Source: Rhodothermaceae bacterium
GTDB taxonomy: Bacteria; Bacteroidota; Rhodothermia; Rhodothermales; Bin80
Length of the DNA: 64,000 nucleotides
Direction of reading: 5' to 3'
NCBI GenBank assembly: GCA_009838195.1
Contig: VXSC01000007.1
Span: 16,856 to 80,855 of the forward strand
The notes under the pieces were generated by a model. The model was not told the DNA's origin. It did not search any database and saw nothing but the letters and a program-made list of their open reading frames with translations. Positions 9,253-18,725 of the stretch are shown here, piece by piece (the stretch's first letter is position 1; every line of letters begins with the position of its first letter). Position numbers and translations under genes: made by a program.

Positions 9253-10641
9253 GTGCAGAATCGTCTCCCCATAATTGAAGATCTGGATACAGTAAAGCTT
9301 CCTCGTTCGGAATCTGAAGGCAGTTCGTCCGTATATCTAGAGACCTACGGATGCCAGATGAATGTGTCCGACTCCGAAATCGTCGCTTCTGTATTGCGTA
9401 GCGCCGGATACGGACTGACCCATGACCCTCTCCAGGCAGACGTTGTCCTTCTGAATACATGCGCAATCCGGGAGAATGCGGAGCAACGGGTCCGGCGGCG
9501 TCTTGAATTTTTTCGTGCCCGCAAACGTAAGCACAATCCCGATCTGATGATTGGTGTACTTGGCTGTATGGCTGAGCGCCTGCGTAGCAAACTTCTCGAA
9601 CAGGAGCGTCTGGTAGATATCGTTATTGGACCGGATGCATACCGTGATCTTCCCCGCTTGCTGCGCCAGGTGGAGGAGACTGGCCAGAGTGCGGTCAATG
9701 TTCAGTTGTCACGTGAAGAAACCTACGCCGATATTGCACCTGTGAGATACGATTCCAATGGGGTCAGTGCATTTGTTTCGATCATGCGGGGCTGCGACAA
9801 TATGTGCGCGTTCTGCGTGGTCCCCTTTACTCGCGGGCGTGAGCGTAGCCGCAATGCCGCAACCATCGTTCAGGAATGCCAAGAACTCTTTGATGCCGGG
9901 TACCGGGAAGTGACGCTGCTTGGGCAGAATGTGAATTCGTACCAGGATGGACCGGTAGATTTTGCTACCCTGGTCTATCGGGTCAGCCTGCTTTCCCCCG
10001 AACTACGCATCCGCTATTCGACCAGTCATCCAAAAGACTGCTCCAAAGCATTGCTGGAAGTCCATCAAGAGCGTCCGAATGTGTGCAGCTTCATCCACCT
10101 GCCCGTGCAGCATGGCAATTCAGAGGTGCTACAACGCATGCGCCGGGGCTACTCTGCAGATGAGTATCGTGCGCTCATTGAACGTGCACGCCAAATTTGC
10201 CCAGGTGTATCGCTTTCGACCGATATTATCGCGGGATTCTGCGGCGAAACAGAAGCGGAACATCAGGACACGCTCTCACTGATGGCAGAGATTCAGTATG
10301 ATCATGCCTTCATGTTTATGTACTCCGAGCGCCCTGATACCTATGCAGCGCGTAAGTACACTGACGATGTTCCTGAAGAGACCAAAAAACGTCGGCTGAG
10401 TGAAATCATCTTACTCCAAAATTCGATTTCCCGCCAGAAGAACGAAGAGGAAATCGGTCTCATACATACCGTATTGGTGGAAGGCCCCAGCAAGCGCAAC
10501 CCCGAACAACTATGTGGCCGTACAGATACAAACAAAATGGTCATCTTTGATCGTGGCATGCTTCAGGCCGGAACGTATGCGACAGTGCGGATCAAGGGAT
10601 GTACCTCTGCGACCCTCTTTGGTGACGTTCTAGCTGGTTGA
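9253..10641 (+). CDS. miaB: tRNA-2-methylthio-N6-dimethylallyladenosine synthase MiaB
   Basis: Radical-SAM methylthiotransferase that adds the 2-methylthio group at A37 of tRNAs reading UNN codons. It has the UPF0004 domain ([15 protein letters not shown] with the first cluster cysteine, [11 protein letters not shown] with the second, GVLGCMAER with the third), the radical-SAM motif [11 protein letters not shown], and a C-terminal TRAM domain ([11 protein letters not shown] onward). The frame stays open upstream to an ATG at 9190, but the added 21 residues (rich in Cys/Trp/Phe) look non-coding, so the GTG at 9253 or a later codon is preferred; this is not certain. The gene is followed by the sigma-54 activator after 23 bases. 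Confidence 0.95.
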   Translation: MQNRLPIIEDLDTVKLPRSESEGSSSVYLETYGCQMNVSDSEIVASVLRSAGYGLTHDPLQADVVLLNTCAIRENAEQRVRRRLEFFRARKRKHNPDLMIGVLGCMAERLRSKLLEQERLVDIVIGPDAYRDLPRLLRQVEETGQSAVNVQLSREETYADIAPVRYDSNGVSAFVSIMRGCDNMCAFCVVPFTRGRERSRNAATIVQECQELFDAGYREVTLLGQNVNSYQDGPVDFATLVYRVSLLSPELRIRYSTSHPKDCSKALLEVHQERPNVCSFIHLPVQHGNSEVLQRMRRGYSADEYRALIERARQICPGVSLSTDIIAGFCGETEAEHQDTLSLMAEIQYDHAFMFMYSERPDTYAARKYTDDVPEETKKRRLSEIILLQNSISRQKNEEEIGLIHTVLVEGPSKRNPEQLCGRTDTNKMVIFDRGMLQAGTYATVRIKGCTSATLFGDVLAG

Positions 10642-10664
10642 GCTGGCCAGCAATTCCTCTCCCC

Positions 10665-11900
10665 ATGGATCGACAAACCGTACAAAAGCGATTTGGAATC
10701 ATTGGTGAATCTCCTGGGATCCACCATGTCATCGACCGTGTCCGCCAAGTTGCACGTACGGATATCTCCGTTCTGATTGAGGGAGAGAGTGGTGTTGGCA
10801 AGGAGTTGATTGCGCAAGCCATCCATGAATTATCGCTACGCCGACATAAAGCACTTAAGGTCATCAATACAGGAGCAATTCCCGAGGGATTGATTGAGTC
10901 TGAACTCTTCGGCGCGGAGAAAGGCGCCTATACCGGTGCGACCGAACGTCGGCGCGGACTCTTTGAGGAAGCGGATGGCGGAACGATTTTTCTGGATGAG
11001 ATTGGCGAAATGCCGCAGTCTACACAAGTCAGGCTGCTTCGTGTGCTTGAGTCCGGTACCTTTAACCGCGTTGGATCCACTGTCATGCAGCGAACAGATG
11101 CACGTGTCGTGGCGGCAACAAATAAGAATCTGGGAAGCGAAGTAGCAGATGGCCGGTTCAGGGAAGATCTCTATTATCGCCTTAGCACGGTGATTATCCA
11201 CGTCCCTCCGCTCCGCGAGCGAAGGGACGACATCCGGCCCATCTTTGATGCTTTCCTGTATTCATCCAGTCAGAAATATCAATCTCCTCCCCGCACATTG
11301 ACGGCGGCAGCCTACGATCTTCTTGAATCTTATCAATGGCCAGGGAATGTGCGGGAGCTGCGGAATGTGGCCGACCAAGTCGTGGTCCTGCACCGTGGCG
11401 CCAATGTGGATGCTGATGATATTCGTCCTTTTCTGCGTGGAATCACTACCAACAGCTCCTCGACATCCCTGATGCCGGTAAAGGCAAAAGCACCAATGGA
11501 CAGTGAATCGTCACCTGAGCTGAAAGTCGTCTATCGGGCATTGCTGGAAATTCGTCAGGATATTCAGGATCTACGCAAGGACGTGGGCCAGGTATTTCGC
11601 GAAAGCCTTGCAGGCAGCAAACCGGATCCCTCGTATCCAGAGGAACTGCAGATTGACCGCCCCGCCTTGCCCATGCTTCCCAGACCTGAAAGGGAGCAGA
11701 ACCTTGATGGGGTTACCTATGAAGTTGAAGACGATCAGGAGGAAGACTCACTGCCAACCATTGAAGAGGCGGAACGAGAACTGATCCTGAAAGCTATGGA
11801 GAAATTTGACGGAAACCGTAAAGAGTCTGCGAAGGCGCTTGGGATTAGCCCCCGCACTCTGTACCGTAAGCTCAAAGAGCTGGATGAAGACCCGGGTTAA
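10665..11900 (+). CDS. Sigma-54-dependent transcriptional activator (AAA+ plus Fis-type HTH)
   Basis: A bacterial enhancer-binding protein without an N-terminal sensor domain: the AAA+ domain begins almost at once (FGIIGESPGI at residue ~6). Walker A GESGVGKE sits at ~40; the sigma-54 contact loop is GAYTGA instead of the commoner GAFTGA; Walker B is GGTIFLDEIGEM; the sensor region reads WPGNVRELRN. A ~130-residue low-complexity acidic linker follows, then a Fis-type helix-turn-helix (FDGNRKESAKALGISPRTLY). The ATG at 10665 is preferred over the TTG at 10638 that overlaps miaB. The regulated genes cannot be inferred. The Tyr in the loop is a tolerated variant in known activators. Confidence 0.93.
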   Translation: MDRQTVQKRFGIIGESPGIHHVIDRVRQVARTDISVLIEGESGVGKELIAQAIHELSLRRHKALKVINTGAIPEGLIESELFGAEKGAYTGATERRRGLFEEADGGTIFLDEIGEMPQSTQVRLLRVLESGTFNRVGSTVMQRTDARVVAATNKNLGSEVADGRFREDLYYRLSTVIIHVPPLRERRDDIRPIFDAFLYSSSQKYQSPPRTLTAAAYDLLESYQWPGNVRELRNVADQVVVLHRGANVDADDIRPFLRGITTNSSSTSLMPVKAKAPMDSESSPELKVVYRALLEIRQDIQDLRKDVGQVFRESLAGSKPDPSYPEELQIDRPALPMLPRPEREQNLDGVTYEVEDDQEEDSLPTIEEAERELILKAMEKFDGNRKESAKALGISPRTLYRKLKELDEDPG

Positions 11901-12390
11901 CCTCGTATTGATCGGATTTATCTTTTTTCTGCAGGGTTGTTCCTATTACAGCTTTAGTGGCGTAAGTATCCCCGCTCATCTGAATACAATTGCGATCCCG
12001 CTTGCGGAAGATCAAAGTGTAGGCCCCCTCACACTTCTGGACGAATCTCTAACAGAACTTATGATTGAACGGTTTGTCCAGCAGACACGACTCACGCTGG
12101 TCGAAGATGGAACTGAGGCCGACCTCTTACTCACCGCCCAGATTACCCGATACACGAACGCTCCAACATCTGTGACTGGACAAGAGCGTGCTCAGTACAA
12201 CAGAGTGACCATCTCTGTTGCGGCACAGTATATGAATCAGGTGGACGATGATGTACTGCGACGTACGTTCAGTGGCTTTGACGATTACGATGCGCTGGAA
12301 GGAGGATTGGAGGCGGAAGAATCTGCTGCATTGGCTGCGCTTGAAAATATTGCCGATGATCTTTTCACGGCGGCAACATCCAACTGGTAG
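11884..12390 (+). CDS. lptE: LptE-like outer-membrane lipoprotein
   Basis: A 168-residue lipoprotein whose signal sequence ends in the lipobox FLQGC, so it is lipidated at Cys19. The mature part (HLNTIAIPLAEDQS, then LLTAQITRYTNAP, then YNRVTISVAAQYMN) is the LptE/RlpB fold that plugs the LptD barrel and helps place lipopolysaccharide in the outer leaflet. The ATG at 11884 overlaps the end of the activator gene by 17 bases, suggesting translational coupling. An upstream ATG in the same frame would add 26 residues and destroy the signal peptide. The miaB, activator, lptE order recurs in Bacteroidota as far as I recall. Confidence 0.85.
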   Translation: MKTRVNLVLIGFIFFLQGCSYYSFSGVSIPAHLNTIAIPLAEDQSVGPLTLLDESLTELMIERFVQQTRLTLVEDGTEADLLLTAQITRYTNAPTSVTGQERAQYNRVTISVAAQYMNQVDDDVLRRTFSGFDDYDALEGGLEAEESAALAALENIADDLFTAATSNW

Positions 12391-12395
12391 CGATT

Positions 12396-13826
12396 ATGTT
12401 TGCCCTACTGTATGCGGGCGCTATGATCGTGCTTGCCTTCTATGGTGTTAACCTCCTGTGGATGGCTGTTGTTGTTGCCCGAGGTGGAAAATCTGACACG
12501 GGTCCATCACCGGATCCGAACTGCAACGGTTCCTTGCCACGGGTCACCGTCCAAATTCCACTGTATAACGAAGCTGGGGTGGCTAGGCGTGTGATTGACG
12601 CTTGTGCAGCCATTCAGTATCCCCGTGACCGGTTCCAGTTACAGATCCTGGACGACTCATCTGATGAAACTGTGGCGATTTCCCGTCAGGCAGTTGATGA
12701 CTGGAAAGAGAAAGGACTCAACATCTCCCATATACAACGTTCCCATCGTGAAGGATATAAAGCAGGTGCACTGGGGAACGGGTTGAAGTCGGCAGATGGA
12801 GACCTTATCGCGATATTTGATGCTGATTTTGTTCCTCCGGAAAATTTTCTTCTTTCCCTGGTCCCCTTCATGGAAGAAGAAAAGCTGGGCATGATCCAGG
12901 CACGCTGGGGGCATATAAATGCCCATTCCTCGCTACTGACCCAAGTGCAGGCATGGTCTCTCGACACACATTTTGCCGTTGAGCATGTCGCGCGAAGCGC
13001 CTCCGGCTGCTTTATTAATTTTAATGGAACGGCTGGGCTCTGGAAACGAAGTTGCATCACGGAATCGGGGGGATGGCACGGCGACACACTGGCGGAGGAT
13101 CTGGATTTGAGTTATAGAGCACAACTTCGAGGATGGAAATTCAAGTATCTCCATGAACTGGAGGCTCCTGCCGAACTGCCTGAGACACTGGGAGCCCTGA
13201 GAGTTCAGCAAAGCCGATGGACAAAAGGGACCGCAGAAACTGCCCGTAAGCTACTTCGACCCCTGTGGCGTGCATCCTTTCCCCTGAAAACGAAGGTCCA
13301 GGGGACCGTTCATCTGACGGCACATATGGTCTACCCCTGCCTACTCCTTGCAGCCCTTCTTCATCCACTTCTTCTATTCCAGCAGGCCAGTGGATTTGGA
13401 CCCGGTGAAACATACTTTGGGATCATGGGACTCGGTTTGGTCGGTTTGTTAGGATTTTTTCTTGCTCAGATGTTCGCGCAACGTCAACTCTATCCGGACT
13501 GGTGGCGTCGGATGCGATTTTTTCCAATTTTTATGGCAGGATCAATGGGGCTTGCAATTAGCAATACAAAAGCTGTTTGGGATGCCTGGAGACAGTTTCG
13601 TACCCCCTTCGAACGAACTCCAAAAGCCAATGGAAGATATCGTGTCCGAAGGTCAAAATCGATCGTGGCGCTCGAAGCAGCGATGGCTGTATATTCTGCG
13701 GCAGGACTTGTTTTTCTGCTGTGGGAGGGCCTCTGGGCTGCCTCCGGATTCCAGATGATATTCTCAATGTCCTATATATTTATAACACGGTACAACATTC
13801 TTGAACTTCGCTCCCAAACTTTTTGA
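12396..13826 (+). CDS. Processive family 2 glycosyltransferase, membrane bound
   Basis: A 476-residue membrane glycosyltransferase of the cellulose synthase-like class. One N-terminal membrane segment (AMIVLAFYGVNLLWMAVVV) precedes a cytosolic GT2 domain with DDSSDET (nucleotide-sugar binding), the DADF metal-binding DxD, the catalytic aspartate in LAEDLDLSYR and the QQSRW acceptor motif (QxxRW). Four or more membrane segments follow (YPCLLLAALLHPLLLF; GLVGLLGFFLAQMF; and two near the end). QxxRW and a membrane channel point to chain-forming synthesis of a polysaccharide or glycolipid; the product is unknown. It starts six bases after lptE and its stop abuts the next gene. Confidence 0.9.
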   Translation: MFALLYAGAMIVLAFYGVNLLWMAVVVARGGKSDTGPSPDPNCNGSLPRVTVQIPLYNEAGVARRVIDACAAIQYPRDRFQLQILDDSSDETVAISRQAVDDWKEKGLNISHIQRSHREGYKAGALGNGLKSADGDLIAIFDADFVPPENFLLSLVPFMEEEKLGMIQARWGHINAHSSLLTQVQAWSLDTHFAVEHVARSASGCFINFNGTAGLWKRSCITESGGWHGDTLAEDLDLSYRAQLRGWKFKYLHELEAPAELPETLGALRVQQSRWTKGTAETARKLLRPLWRASFPLKTKVQGTVHLTAHMVYPCLLLAALLHPLLLFQQASGFGPGETYFGIMGLGLVGLLGFFLAQMFAQRQLYPDWWRRMRFFPIFMAGSMGLAISNTKAVWDAWRQFRTPFERTPKANGRYRVRRSKSIVALEAAMAVYSAAGLVFLLWEGLWAASGFQMIFSMSYIFITRYNILELRSQTF

Positions 13827-13828
13827 AC

Positions 13829-14404
13829 ATGCTCACACTCTTTGATGCATTGACCATGATCAACGAAGACCGTGCATCGGAAACTGTGGACCAGCTCCGT
13901 GATATGCACCTTCATTCCCCCTCAGATATATCGACAAATTATGTTTTGGGTCATGCATTAGACGTGTGCAACCAGCATAGCCGTGCAAACTCTATCTGGG
14001 AAGCTGCAAGTGCTCTCAGTTCCAAAGACAGGACTCGGAAGAAAATGAAGCTGCCGGATGGAGTGAATGTATTCACTCATACAGACCGTCTCCAGAGTGG
14101 ACTGAGTGAGATTCTTGGGGAAGACGAAAGTGATGAAATTCAGAACCTGATTCAGCAACTTGATACTTCTGACCGGATCAATTTTGAGGTCGTACTTGAC
14201 GATGATAATGAGTCCTTCGGCGGACTCACTGACGATGACCCGATTACAGAGACCTATGCACGTATCCTGGCGACTCAAAAGAAGTACTCGCAAGCTGCCG
14301 CCGTATACAGATCTCTCAGTGAGCAGAATCCAGACGAAAAGGATCGCTTACTTGATGAAGCTCAGAAGCTGGACCTTCTAGCCAACTCGGAAACGAGCAC
14401 GTGA
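13829..14404 (+). CDS. Hypothetical helical (TPR-like) protein
   Basis: A 191-residue soluble, acidic protein without a signal peptide. Helix patterns such as ETYARILATQKKYSQAAAVY and RSLSEQNPDEKDRLLDEA at the C-terminus resemble a tetratricopeptide hairpin of the kind found at the end of bacterial TPR proteins; the N-terminal part (MLTLFDALTMINED) may hold another. I do not recognise a named family. The ATG at 13829 is two codons after a TTG that overlaps the glycosyltransferase stop; either could be the start. Its TGA overlaps the GTG start of anmK, so it is part of the same transcript. Confidence 0.7.
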   Translation: MLTLFDALTMINEDRASETVDQLRDMHLHSPSDISTNYVLGHALDVCNQHSRANSIWEAASALSSKDRTRKKMKLPDGVNVFTHTDRLQSGLSEILGEDESDEIQNLIQQLDTSDRINFEVVLDDDNESFGGLTDDDPITETYARILATQKKYSQAAAVYRSLSEQNPDEKDRLLDEAQKLDLLANSETST

Positions 14405-15579
14405 TTATATCTAAAAATCGCCGCTGTGTCGCTGGTGTCATGAGCGGCACCTCCCTGGATGGGATTGATGTGGTAATCGCCCGTATCCAGGGGCATGGAC
14501 GTGAGCTTCAAATCGAGAAATGGTACGGAGCTACGTATTCTTTCCCCGAAGAATTGCACAGCTCTCTGAAACTGGCCGCCAGCCAAGAGTCTATTGGCGT
14601 GGCCGAACTCAGTCAACTGAATGTGCGTCTGGCCCACGAATATGCAAAAGCCGTGACGCGTACACTGGAAGCACACGGAGAACCGATCGAACATCTTGAT
14701 TTGGTGGGGTGCCATGGCCAAACCATCCGTCATCTACCCGACAAGGTCATGGTCGCTGGTAAAGAAATCTGCTCCACCCTCCAGATTGGCGATCCTTCAA
14801 CTATGGCCCAGCTATTGGGGGTGCCGGTGATCGGAGATTTTCGTCTGGCAGATATGGCACGTGGAGGGCAGGGAGCACCGCTGGTGCCGTATTTTGACTA
14901 TGTGATATTCACGCACGATACAGAGACCCGCGGCTGCCTGAACGTTGGCGGCGTAGCAAACCTGACCGTTCTGCCCCCGAATGCACGGACAGATCAGGTC
15001 TACGGTTTTGACACGGGCCCCGGTAATATGATTATGGATACTCTGTGTCGCCAGTGCATGGATCTGCCCTTTGACGAGGGAGGCCACATTGCTAAGTCCG
15101 GTACTGTGAACGAACGATTGCTTTCAGAATTACTGCAGGATCCCTATTTATCCGCTACCCCGCCCAAATCGACCGGTCGTGAATATCTCAGCCACACATT
15201 CCTGCAACGGTTACTGGATTCCTCCCATCGAATGTCATCTGAGGACCTGATTGCCACGGCTACCGCGTTAACTGCTGCATCTGTCTGGCAGGCCTACAAG
15301 ACATTTATACAGCCAACCCACTCGCTTGACCGACTCATCCTATCTGGAGGCGGAGCACATAACCAGGCGCTCTTGGATCTACTTGGGGGGTATTTCGCGC
15401 GGAATAGGACTGCCGTGCAGATTGAGACATCAGACGCGTACGGGATTGATGTTGACAGCAAAGAGGCCCTTTGTTTTGCGGTCCTCGCTCATGAGAGTGC
15501 GAGTGGTATCCCAACCAACATCCCGTCTGTCACCGGGGCAGATCGCCCCGCCGTACTTGGTAAGCTCTGTGTTCCATAG
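14401..15579 (+). CDS. anmK: Anhydro-N-acetylmuramic acid kinase
   Basis: Recycles cell-wall material: phosphorylates and opens 1,6-anhydroMurNAc to MurNAc-6-phosphate in the cytosol. Diagnostic stretches are GVMSGTSLDGIDVV (phosphate loop, residues ~14-27), LVGCHGQTIRHLP, LQIGDPSTMAQLLG, FRLADMARGGQGAPLVPYFD and GFDTGPGNMIMD, ending in LILSGGGAHN. At 392 residues it is a little longer than the usual ~370. The start is taken as GTG at 14401, which overlaps the previous stop (GTGA), leaving 13 residues before the phosphate loop. A long inverted repeat just after the stop may end transcription. Confidence 0.95.
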   Translation: MIISKNRRCVAGVMSGTSLDGIDVVIARIQGHGRELQIEKWYGATYSFPEELHSSLKLAASQESIGVAELSQLNVRLAHEYAKAVTRTLEAHGEPIEHLDLVGCHGQTIRHLPDKVMVAGKEICSTLQIGDPSTMAQLLGVPVIGDFRLADMARGGQGAPLVPYFDYVIFTHDTETRGCLNVGGVANLTVLPPNARTDQVYGFDTGPGNMIMDTLCRQCMDLPFDEGGHIAKSGTVNERLLSELLQDPYLSATPPKSTGREYLSHTFLQRLLDSSHRMSSEDLIATATALTAASVWQAYKTFIQPTHSLDRLILSGGGAHNQALLDLLGGYFARNRTAVQIETSDAYGIDVDSKEALCFAVLAHESASGIPTNIPSVTGADRPAVLGKLCVP

Positions 15580-15620
15580 ATCAAACTGGGACAACGGAAG
15601 AATCACTGGGACAGTTTGAT
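15580..15620. terminator. Inverted repeat between convergent anmK and SAP-domain gene
   Basis: A 9-bp perfect stem (ATCAAACTG at 15580-15588 and CAGTTTGAT at 15612-15620) with a 23-base loop lies between two converging genes. The loop and stem also contain ACTGGGAC twice as a direct repeat. It could serve as a bidirectional terminator, but there is no clear T-run, so this is tentative. Confidence 0.4.
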
Positions 15621-15643
15621 GGGGACTTCTCTGACCGTCTTTG

Positions 15644-16291
15644 TCACTTGTCCCGACATGGATGGGTTCTGCCTGAATCCTCCGGTGCTTCGGTGTGGAC
15701 CAGATTACGAAATTCACCATAGGTTTTTGGTCCCGGTTGTTCCTTTAGCCAATCCCAGGCTTTGAGTACTTCTTTCCTAGAGGTTCCAACATTGGCTGGA
15801 TCCGCCATGAAATCCGTGATGAAGTTGTTCATGCGCGCTGAAGGGCACCGGGGGAGACGACCCTTAGTCTGCATCAGCATTCGCAGATGATCCGCCAAAT
15901 CACCATAGGTGAAGCACTCCTTTGCTTCCCGTCTTTTGCGCCTCCAATCATTGAGCCAGTACCACTGCCCGGACTTTCGACTGACGCCCGGTGCCTCAGC
16001 ATAGACTAGCTCTAGCAGGAAAGCCTTTGTTCTCTTGTCTCCGACGTAATTGGTTACTGTCGTGTCGGCCTTCAATACATCGCGCGCCTTGCCAGCCTTG
16101 CGAGGCAGAACAGGTTTACGATCAGGCACCTTCCCCGTCTGCAAGAATTCCCGAATCAATTCCTCCAGTTCAAATTTGCGGAAATTACCGACAGTGATGC
16201 CGAGGTCACGGGCAAAAGCTTTCAACTCGGCAGCGTAGAAGTACCCGTTGTCGAACTCTTCAACACTCATCCCCCGATGTAAGGTGCTCAT
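15644..16291 (-). CDS. SAP-domain (DUF6434-like) protein
   Basis: A 215-residue basic protein. Residues ~10-52 (VEEFDNGYFYAAELKAFARD and then FRKFELEELIREFL) form the helix-extension-helix of a SAP DNA-binding motif. The middle and C-terminal part (YWLNDWRRKRREAKECFTYG; LPRCPSARMNNFITDFM) resembles the DUF6434 domain often joined to SAP in short bacterial proteins; this assignment is from memory. Function is unknown; nucleic-acid binding is likely. A second, truncated copy of its first ~60 codons lies at 23.2-23.35 kb in the same orientation, so this gene marks one border of a 7-kb accessory stretch. Start is the ATG at 16291, identical in both copies. Confidence 0.75.
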   Translation of the reverse strand: MSTLHRGMSVEEFDNGYFYAAELKAFARDLGITVGNFRKFELEELIREFLQTGKVPDRKPVLPRKAGKARDVLKADTTVTNYVGDKRTKAFLLELVYAEAPGVSRKSGQWYWLNDWRRKRREAKECFTYGDLADHLRMLMQTKGRLPRCPSARMNNFITDFMADPANVGTSRKEVLKAWDWLKEQPGPKTYGEFRNLVHTEAPEDSGRTHPCRDK

Positions 16292-16434
16292 GCTCTGACC
16301 GTTTGATAATAAGTTATTTTTTCGCTAGCCCTAAGGAATTTTTATTCCTTGAACCAACATGCCGTGCATTGAGTGATACAACAAACGTATAGAGGAATCC
16401 ATGATACTCATTTCGCCACGCAATTCTTCTCACA

Positions 16435-17345
16435 CTAGTGTGGTGTACTATTATTCCTCTTACAGTAGGTTTTGAGAGATTCCAGAATCTGTTCGGCAGA
16501 TTTGGTCCAATTAAAAGGCTTGGAGGCCTCGTTGTAAATTTCGAGATAGTCTTTGATCGCAGTCTCTAATTCCTTCGTACTCCAATGCGTTCCGCGCCGT
16601 ATTTGATCACTGGTGATTTTGGCGAACCAGCGTTCCACGAGATTTAGCCTGGATGCACTGGTGGGTGTGGAATAAAGATGAACCCTTGGGCGGCGAAGCA
16701 ACCAATTATGGATCATTTCCGTTTTGTGGGTGCTGTAATTGTCCAACACGAGATGAATCTCTAAATCCTTGGGAACAGATCGGTCAACCACATGCCGGAA
16801 TTTCAGCAATTCAACGGATCGATATCATCGATAACAGTGACCAATCACCTCTCCAATCGCGACATTCAGGGCTGCAAACAGAGAGGCGGTTCTATGTCGC
16901 CTGTAGTCATGTGTACGGGATTCTGGTAGACCTGGGCCCATGGGCAGAATGGGTTCGCCTGAATTTGAGGTTTTTCATCCACGCACAACACCACCGCGCG
17001 TTCCGATGGGAACAGGTAGAGTCCGACAATGTCACGTACCTTTTCAATGAAAAGCGAATCCGTGGAAAGCTTATAGGTCTCCATACGGTGTGGTTTGACC
17101 CCAAAGGCACGCCAGATTCGACTGACCGTACTTGCACTCATGCCGGTGGCCTCGGCCATCTTGCGTGTACTCCATTTGCATTGCATCTCGGGGCATAGAC
17201 GCCAGCGTCTTTGTGATGACTTTCTCCACATCTTCATCGGATACCGTGCGAGGCTTACCGGGACGGGGAATATCAAACAACCTATCACAGCGTTTTTCCA
17301 AAAAACGCCTTCGCCATTTACCAACGGGCACCCTTCTCCTTGGCT
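16435..17345 (-). pseudogene. Decayed IS630-family transposase
   Basis: Pieces of one DDE transposase lie in different frames. VGKWRRRFLEKRCDRLFD near 17330 is the end of the N-terminal HTH region; STRKMAEATGMSASTVSRIW and CVDEKPQIQA (first catalytic Asp) are in a second frame; SLFAALNVAIGEVIG follows in a third, then a TGA within CYR*YRS; finally VLDNYSTHKTE (second Asp) and SASRLNLVERWFAKI (catalytic Glu) run to a stop at 16435. At least two frameshifts, one nonsense codon and loss of ~60 N-terminal residues make it dead. The broken 5' end stops ~16 bases short of the isomerase gene. Confidence 0.9.
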
Positions 17346-17360
17346 GGCCAAGGTTGGAGG

Positions 17361-18341
17361 TTATTCTGAAGGAGCAATTGACGACAAGTACTGATAACTG
17401 GCTTTGAGCGTGTGGTCGGGGTCGGGAGCCAGGTCACGCTCCAGATAGAAATGCTCCACACCGGTTGTGGACGCCACTTTAAGGATCCCGTCAAGATCCA
17501 GGACTCCTTCACCGGCATCCGCCATTTTGGGAAAAAGCGGTATCCACTGGGACGGATCGCCTCCGTCTCCTTCAAATCGAACCAGCTCGGTCATGTCCTT
17601 GATGTGCATAAGCTTAAAGCGACCGGGATAGGCGTTCAGATATTCCACCGGATCCGCCCTTCCCGCCGTCATCCAAAAGACATCCATTTCCATGACGACT
17701 AGGTCTGGATCCGTGCGGTCCAGGATCAGATTGAACGGAATACTGCCTTCCAATTCAACAAGTCCATAGCCATGGTTGTGGTAGAGAAACTGGAGTCCCA
17801 CCCCCTTCATGGCCAAGCCGATTTCATTAAAGGTATCGGCAATTCCCCGGTAATCGTCTAGGTTGGTGCGTTGTTCCGGTGGGATGGCAGCGATACCGGC
17901 GTATTTGTGTCCCAGTACCTGTGAAGCCTCGGCCACTTCGTCCAGACGGACTCGGAGAGTCCCGAGATCAGTATGCATCGACGGTGAGGTAAGGCCGTTG
18001 GCATCCAAAATGTCACGTACCTGCCGTGGGGTATGCCCATAGTAGCCGCTCTGGGAGAGACCAATGGATTTGGCTATTGGCTCCCATGAAGCTACTACCT
18101 CCGGCACGGAGTAGGGGTAGGGGCCAAACAATTCGACTTCCTTATAGCCAATGGTCGCCAGTCTTGCCATAGTGCCCGAAAAATCCTCTTCCAACAACTT
18201 CGGAATCGTAAACAACCCGAGGCCTACACGTTCAATCTGCGATTGAGTTTGCACCGGGCCAATGGGTGGGGTCCTGTGCGCAATACCAATCGGCATCGCG
18301 GCTGCTAATCTGATAAAGTTTCTTCGGGTGATCATGGTCAA
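17361..18341 (-). CDS. Sugar phosphate isomerase/epimerase-like TIM-barrel protein, exported
   Basis: A 326-residue xylose-isomerase-like TIM barrel. The N-terminus TRRNFIRLAAAMPIG is a twin-arginine-type signal (RRxFI), so the protein is probably exported folded. Barrel strands and metal ligands are visible: YKEVELFGPY, SMHTDLG, FLYHNHGYG (His/Asn-His), VVMEMDVFWM (Glu, Asp), LMHIKDM (His) and HFYLERDL (Glu). This pattern is common in Tat-exported sugar isomerase/epimerases of Bacteroidota and Planctomycetes; the substrate is not known. The 3' end abuts the dead IS630, yet the C-terminus looks intact. It is a single-gene unit. Confidence 0.88.
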   Translation of the reverse strand: MTMITRRNFIRLAAAMPIGIAHRTPPIGPVQTQSQIERVGLGLFTIPKLLEEDFSGTMARLATIGYKEVELFGPYPYSVPEVVASWEPIAKSIGLSQSGYYGHTPRQVRDILDANGLTSPSMHTDLGTLRVRLDEVAEASQVLGHKYAGIAAIPPEQRTNLDDYRGIADTFNEIGLAMKGVGLQFLYHNHGYGLVELEGSIPFNLILDRTDPDLVVMEMDVFWMTAGRADPVEYLNAYPGRFKLMHIKDMTELVRFEGDGGDPSQWIPLFPKMADAGEGVLDLDGILKVASTTGVEHFYLERDLAPDPDHTLKASYQYLSSIAPSE

Positions 18342-18725
18342 TAATGCAAGTAAGGGTCACGCCCAAATAACTGATTGTGAGTTTGGTGGATTTAGCAATA
18401 AATGTAATGACTCAGTCCTATAGAATCAACCCTTGGACCTCTTCTGCTTGTTCCACCAGCCCATCTTTGCTATGAGGCCCTTTTTTCGGCGTCTCTTAAG
18501 ATTATTGTTTTTGGGAATAATTGGCTCTTCGTCTTTAATTGTGAGCTGAGTCACAAGTTTAGGGATCCTGAAGAGGTTGAGTAGTCCAATGTCACCGGTC
18601 GGCGGTTCGTTCCGATATTGTCAATTATAGAAACCTACTTTTGGCCCGATATTTGAACCGGTTTGGCCGGTTTTACCGGCAGCAGGATTCACATATTTTA
18701 CCTTCAACCAGACACTATACAACAC
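18342..18725. other. Intergenic gap with a possible basic C-terminal remnant
   Basis: The 384-base gap separates divergent genes and should hold their promoters. On the minus strand a 64-codon open stretch (18426-18620) without a start codon reads TGDIGLLNLFRIPKL, then KDEEPIIPKNN, then KRRRKKGLIAKMGWW and a basic end. It looks like the tail of a lost gene, but no family is recognised. An imperfect inverted repeat built from ACCGG/CCGGT units lies at about 18655-18682, before the plus-strand gene. Confidence 0.4.

Noticed and set aside
16653..17198. Plus-strand frame of 181 codons opposite the IS630 remnant
   Set aside because: Shadow of the decayed transposase, whose motifs are clear on the minus strand.
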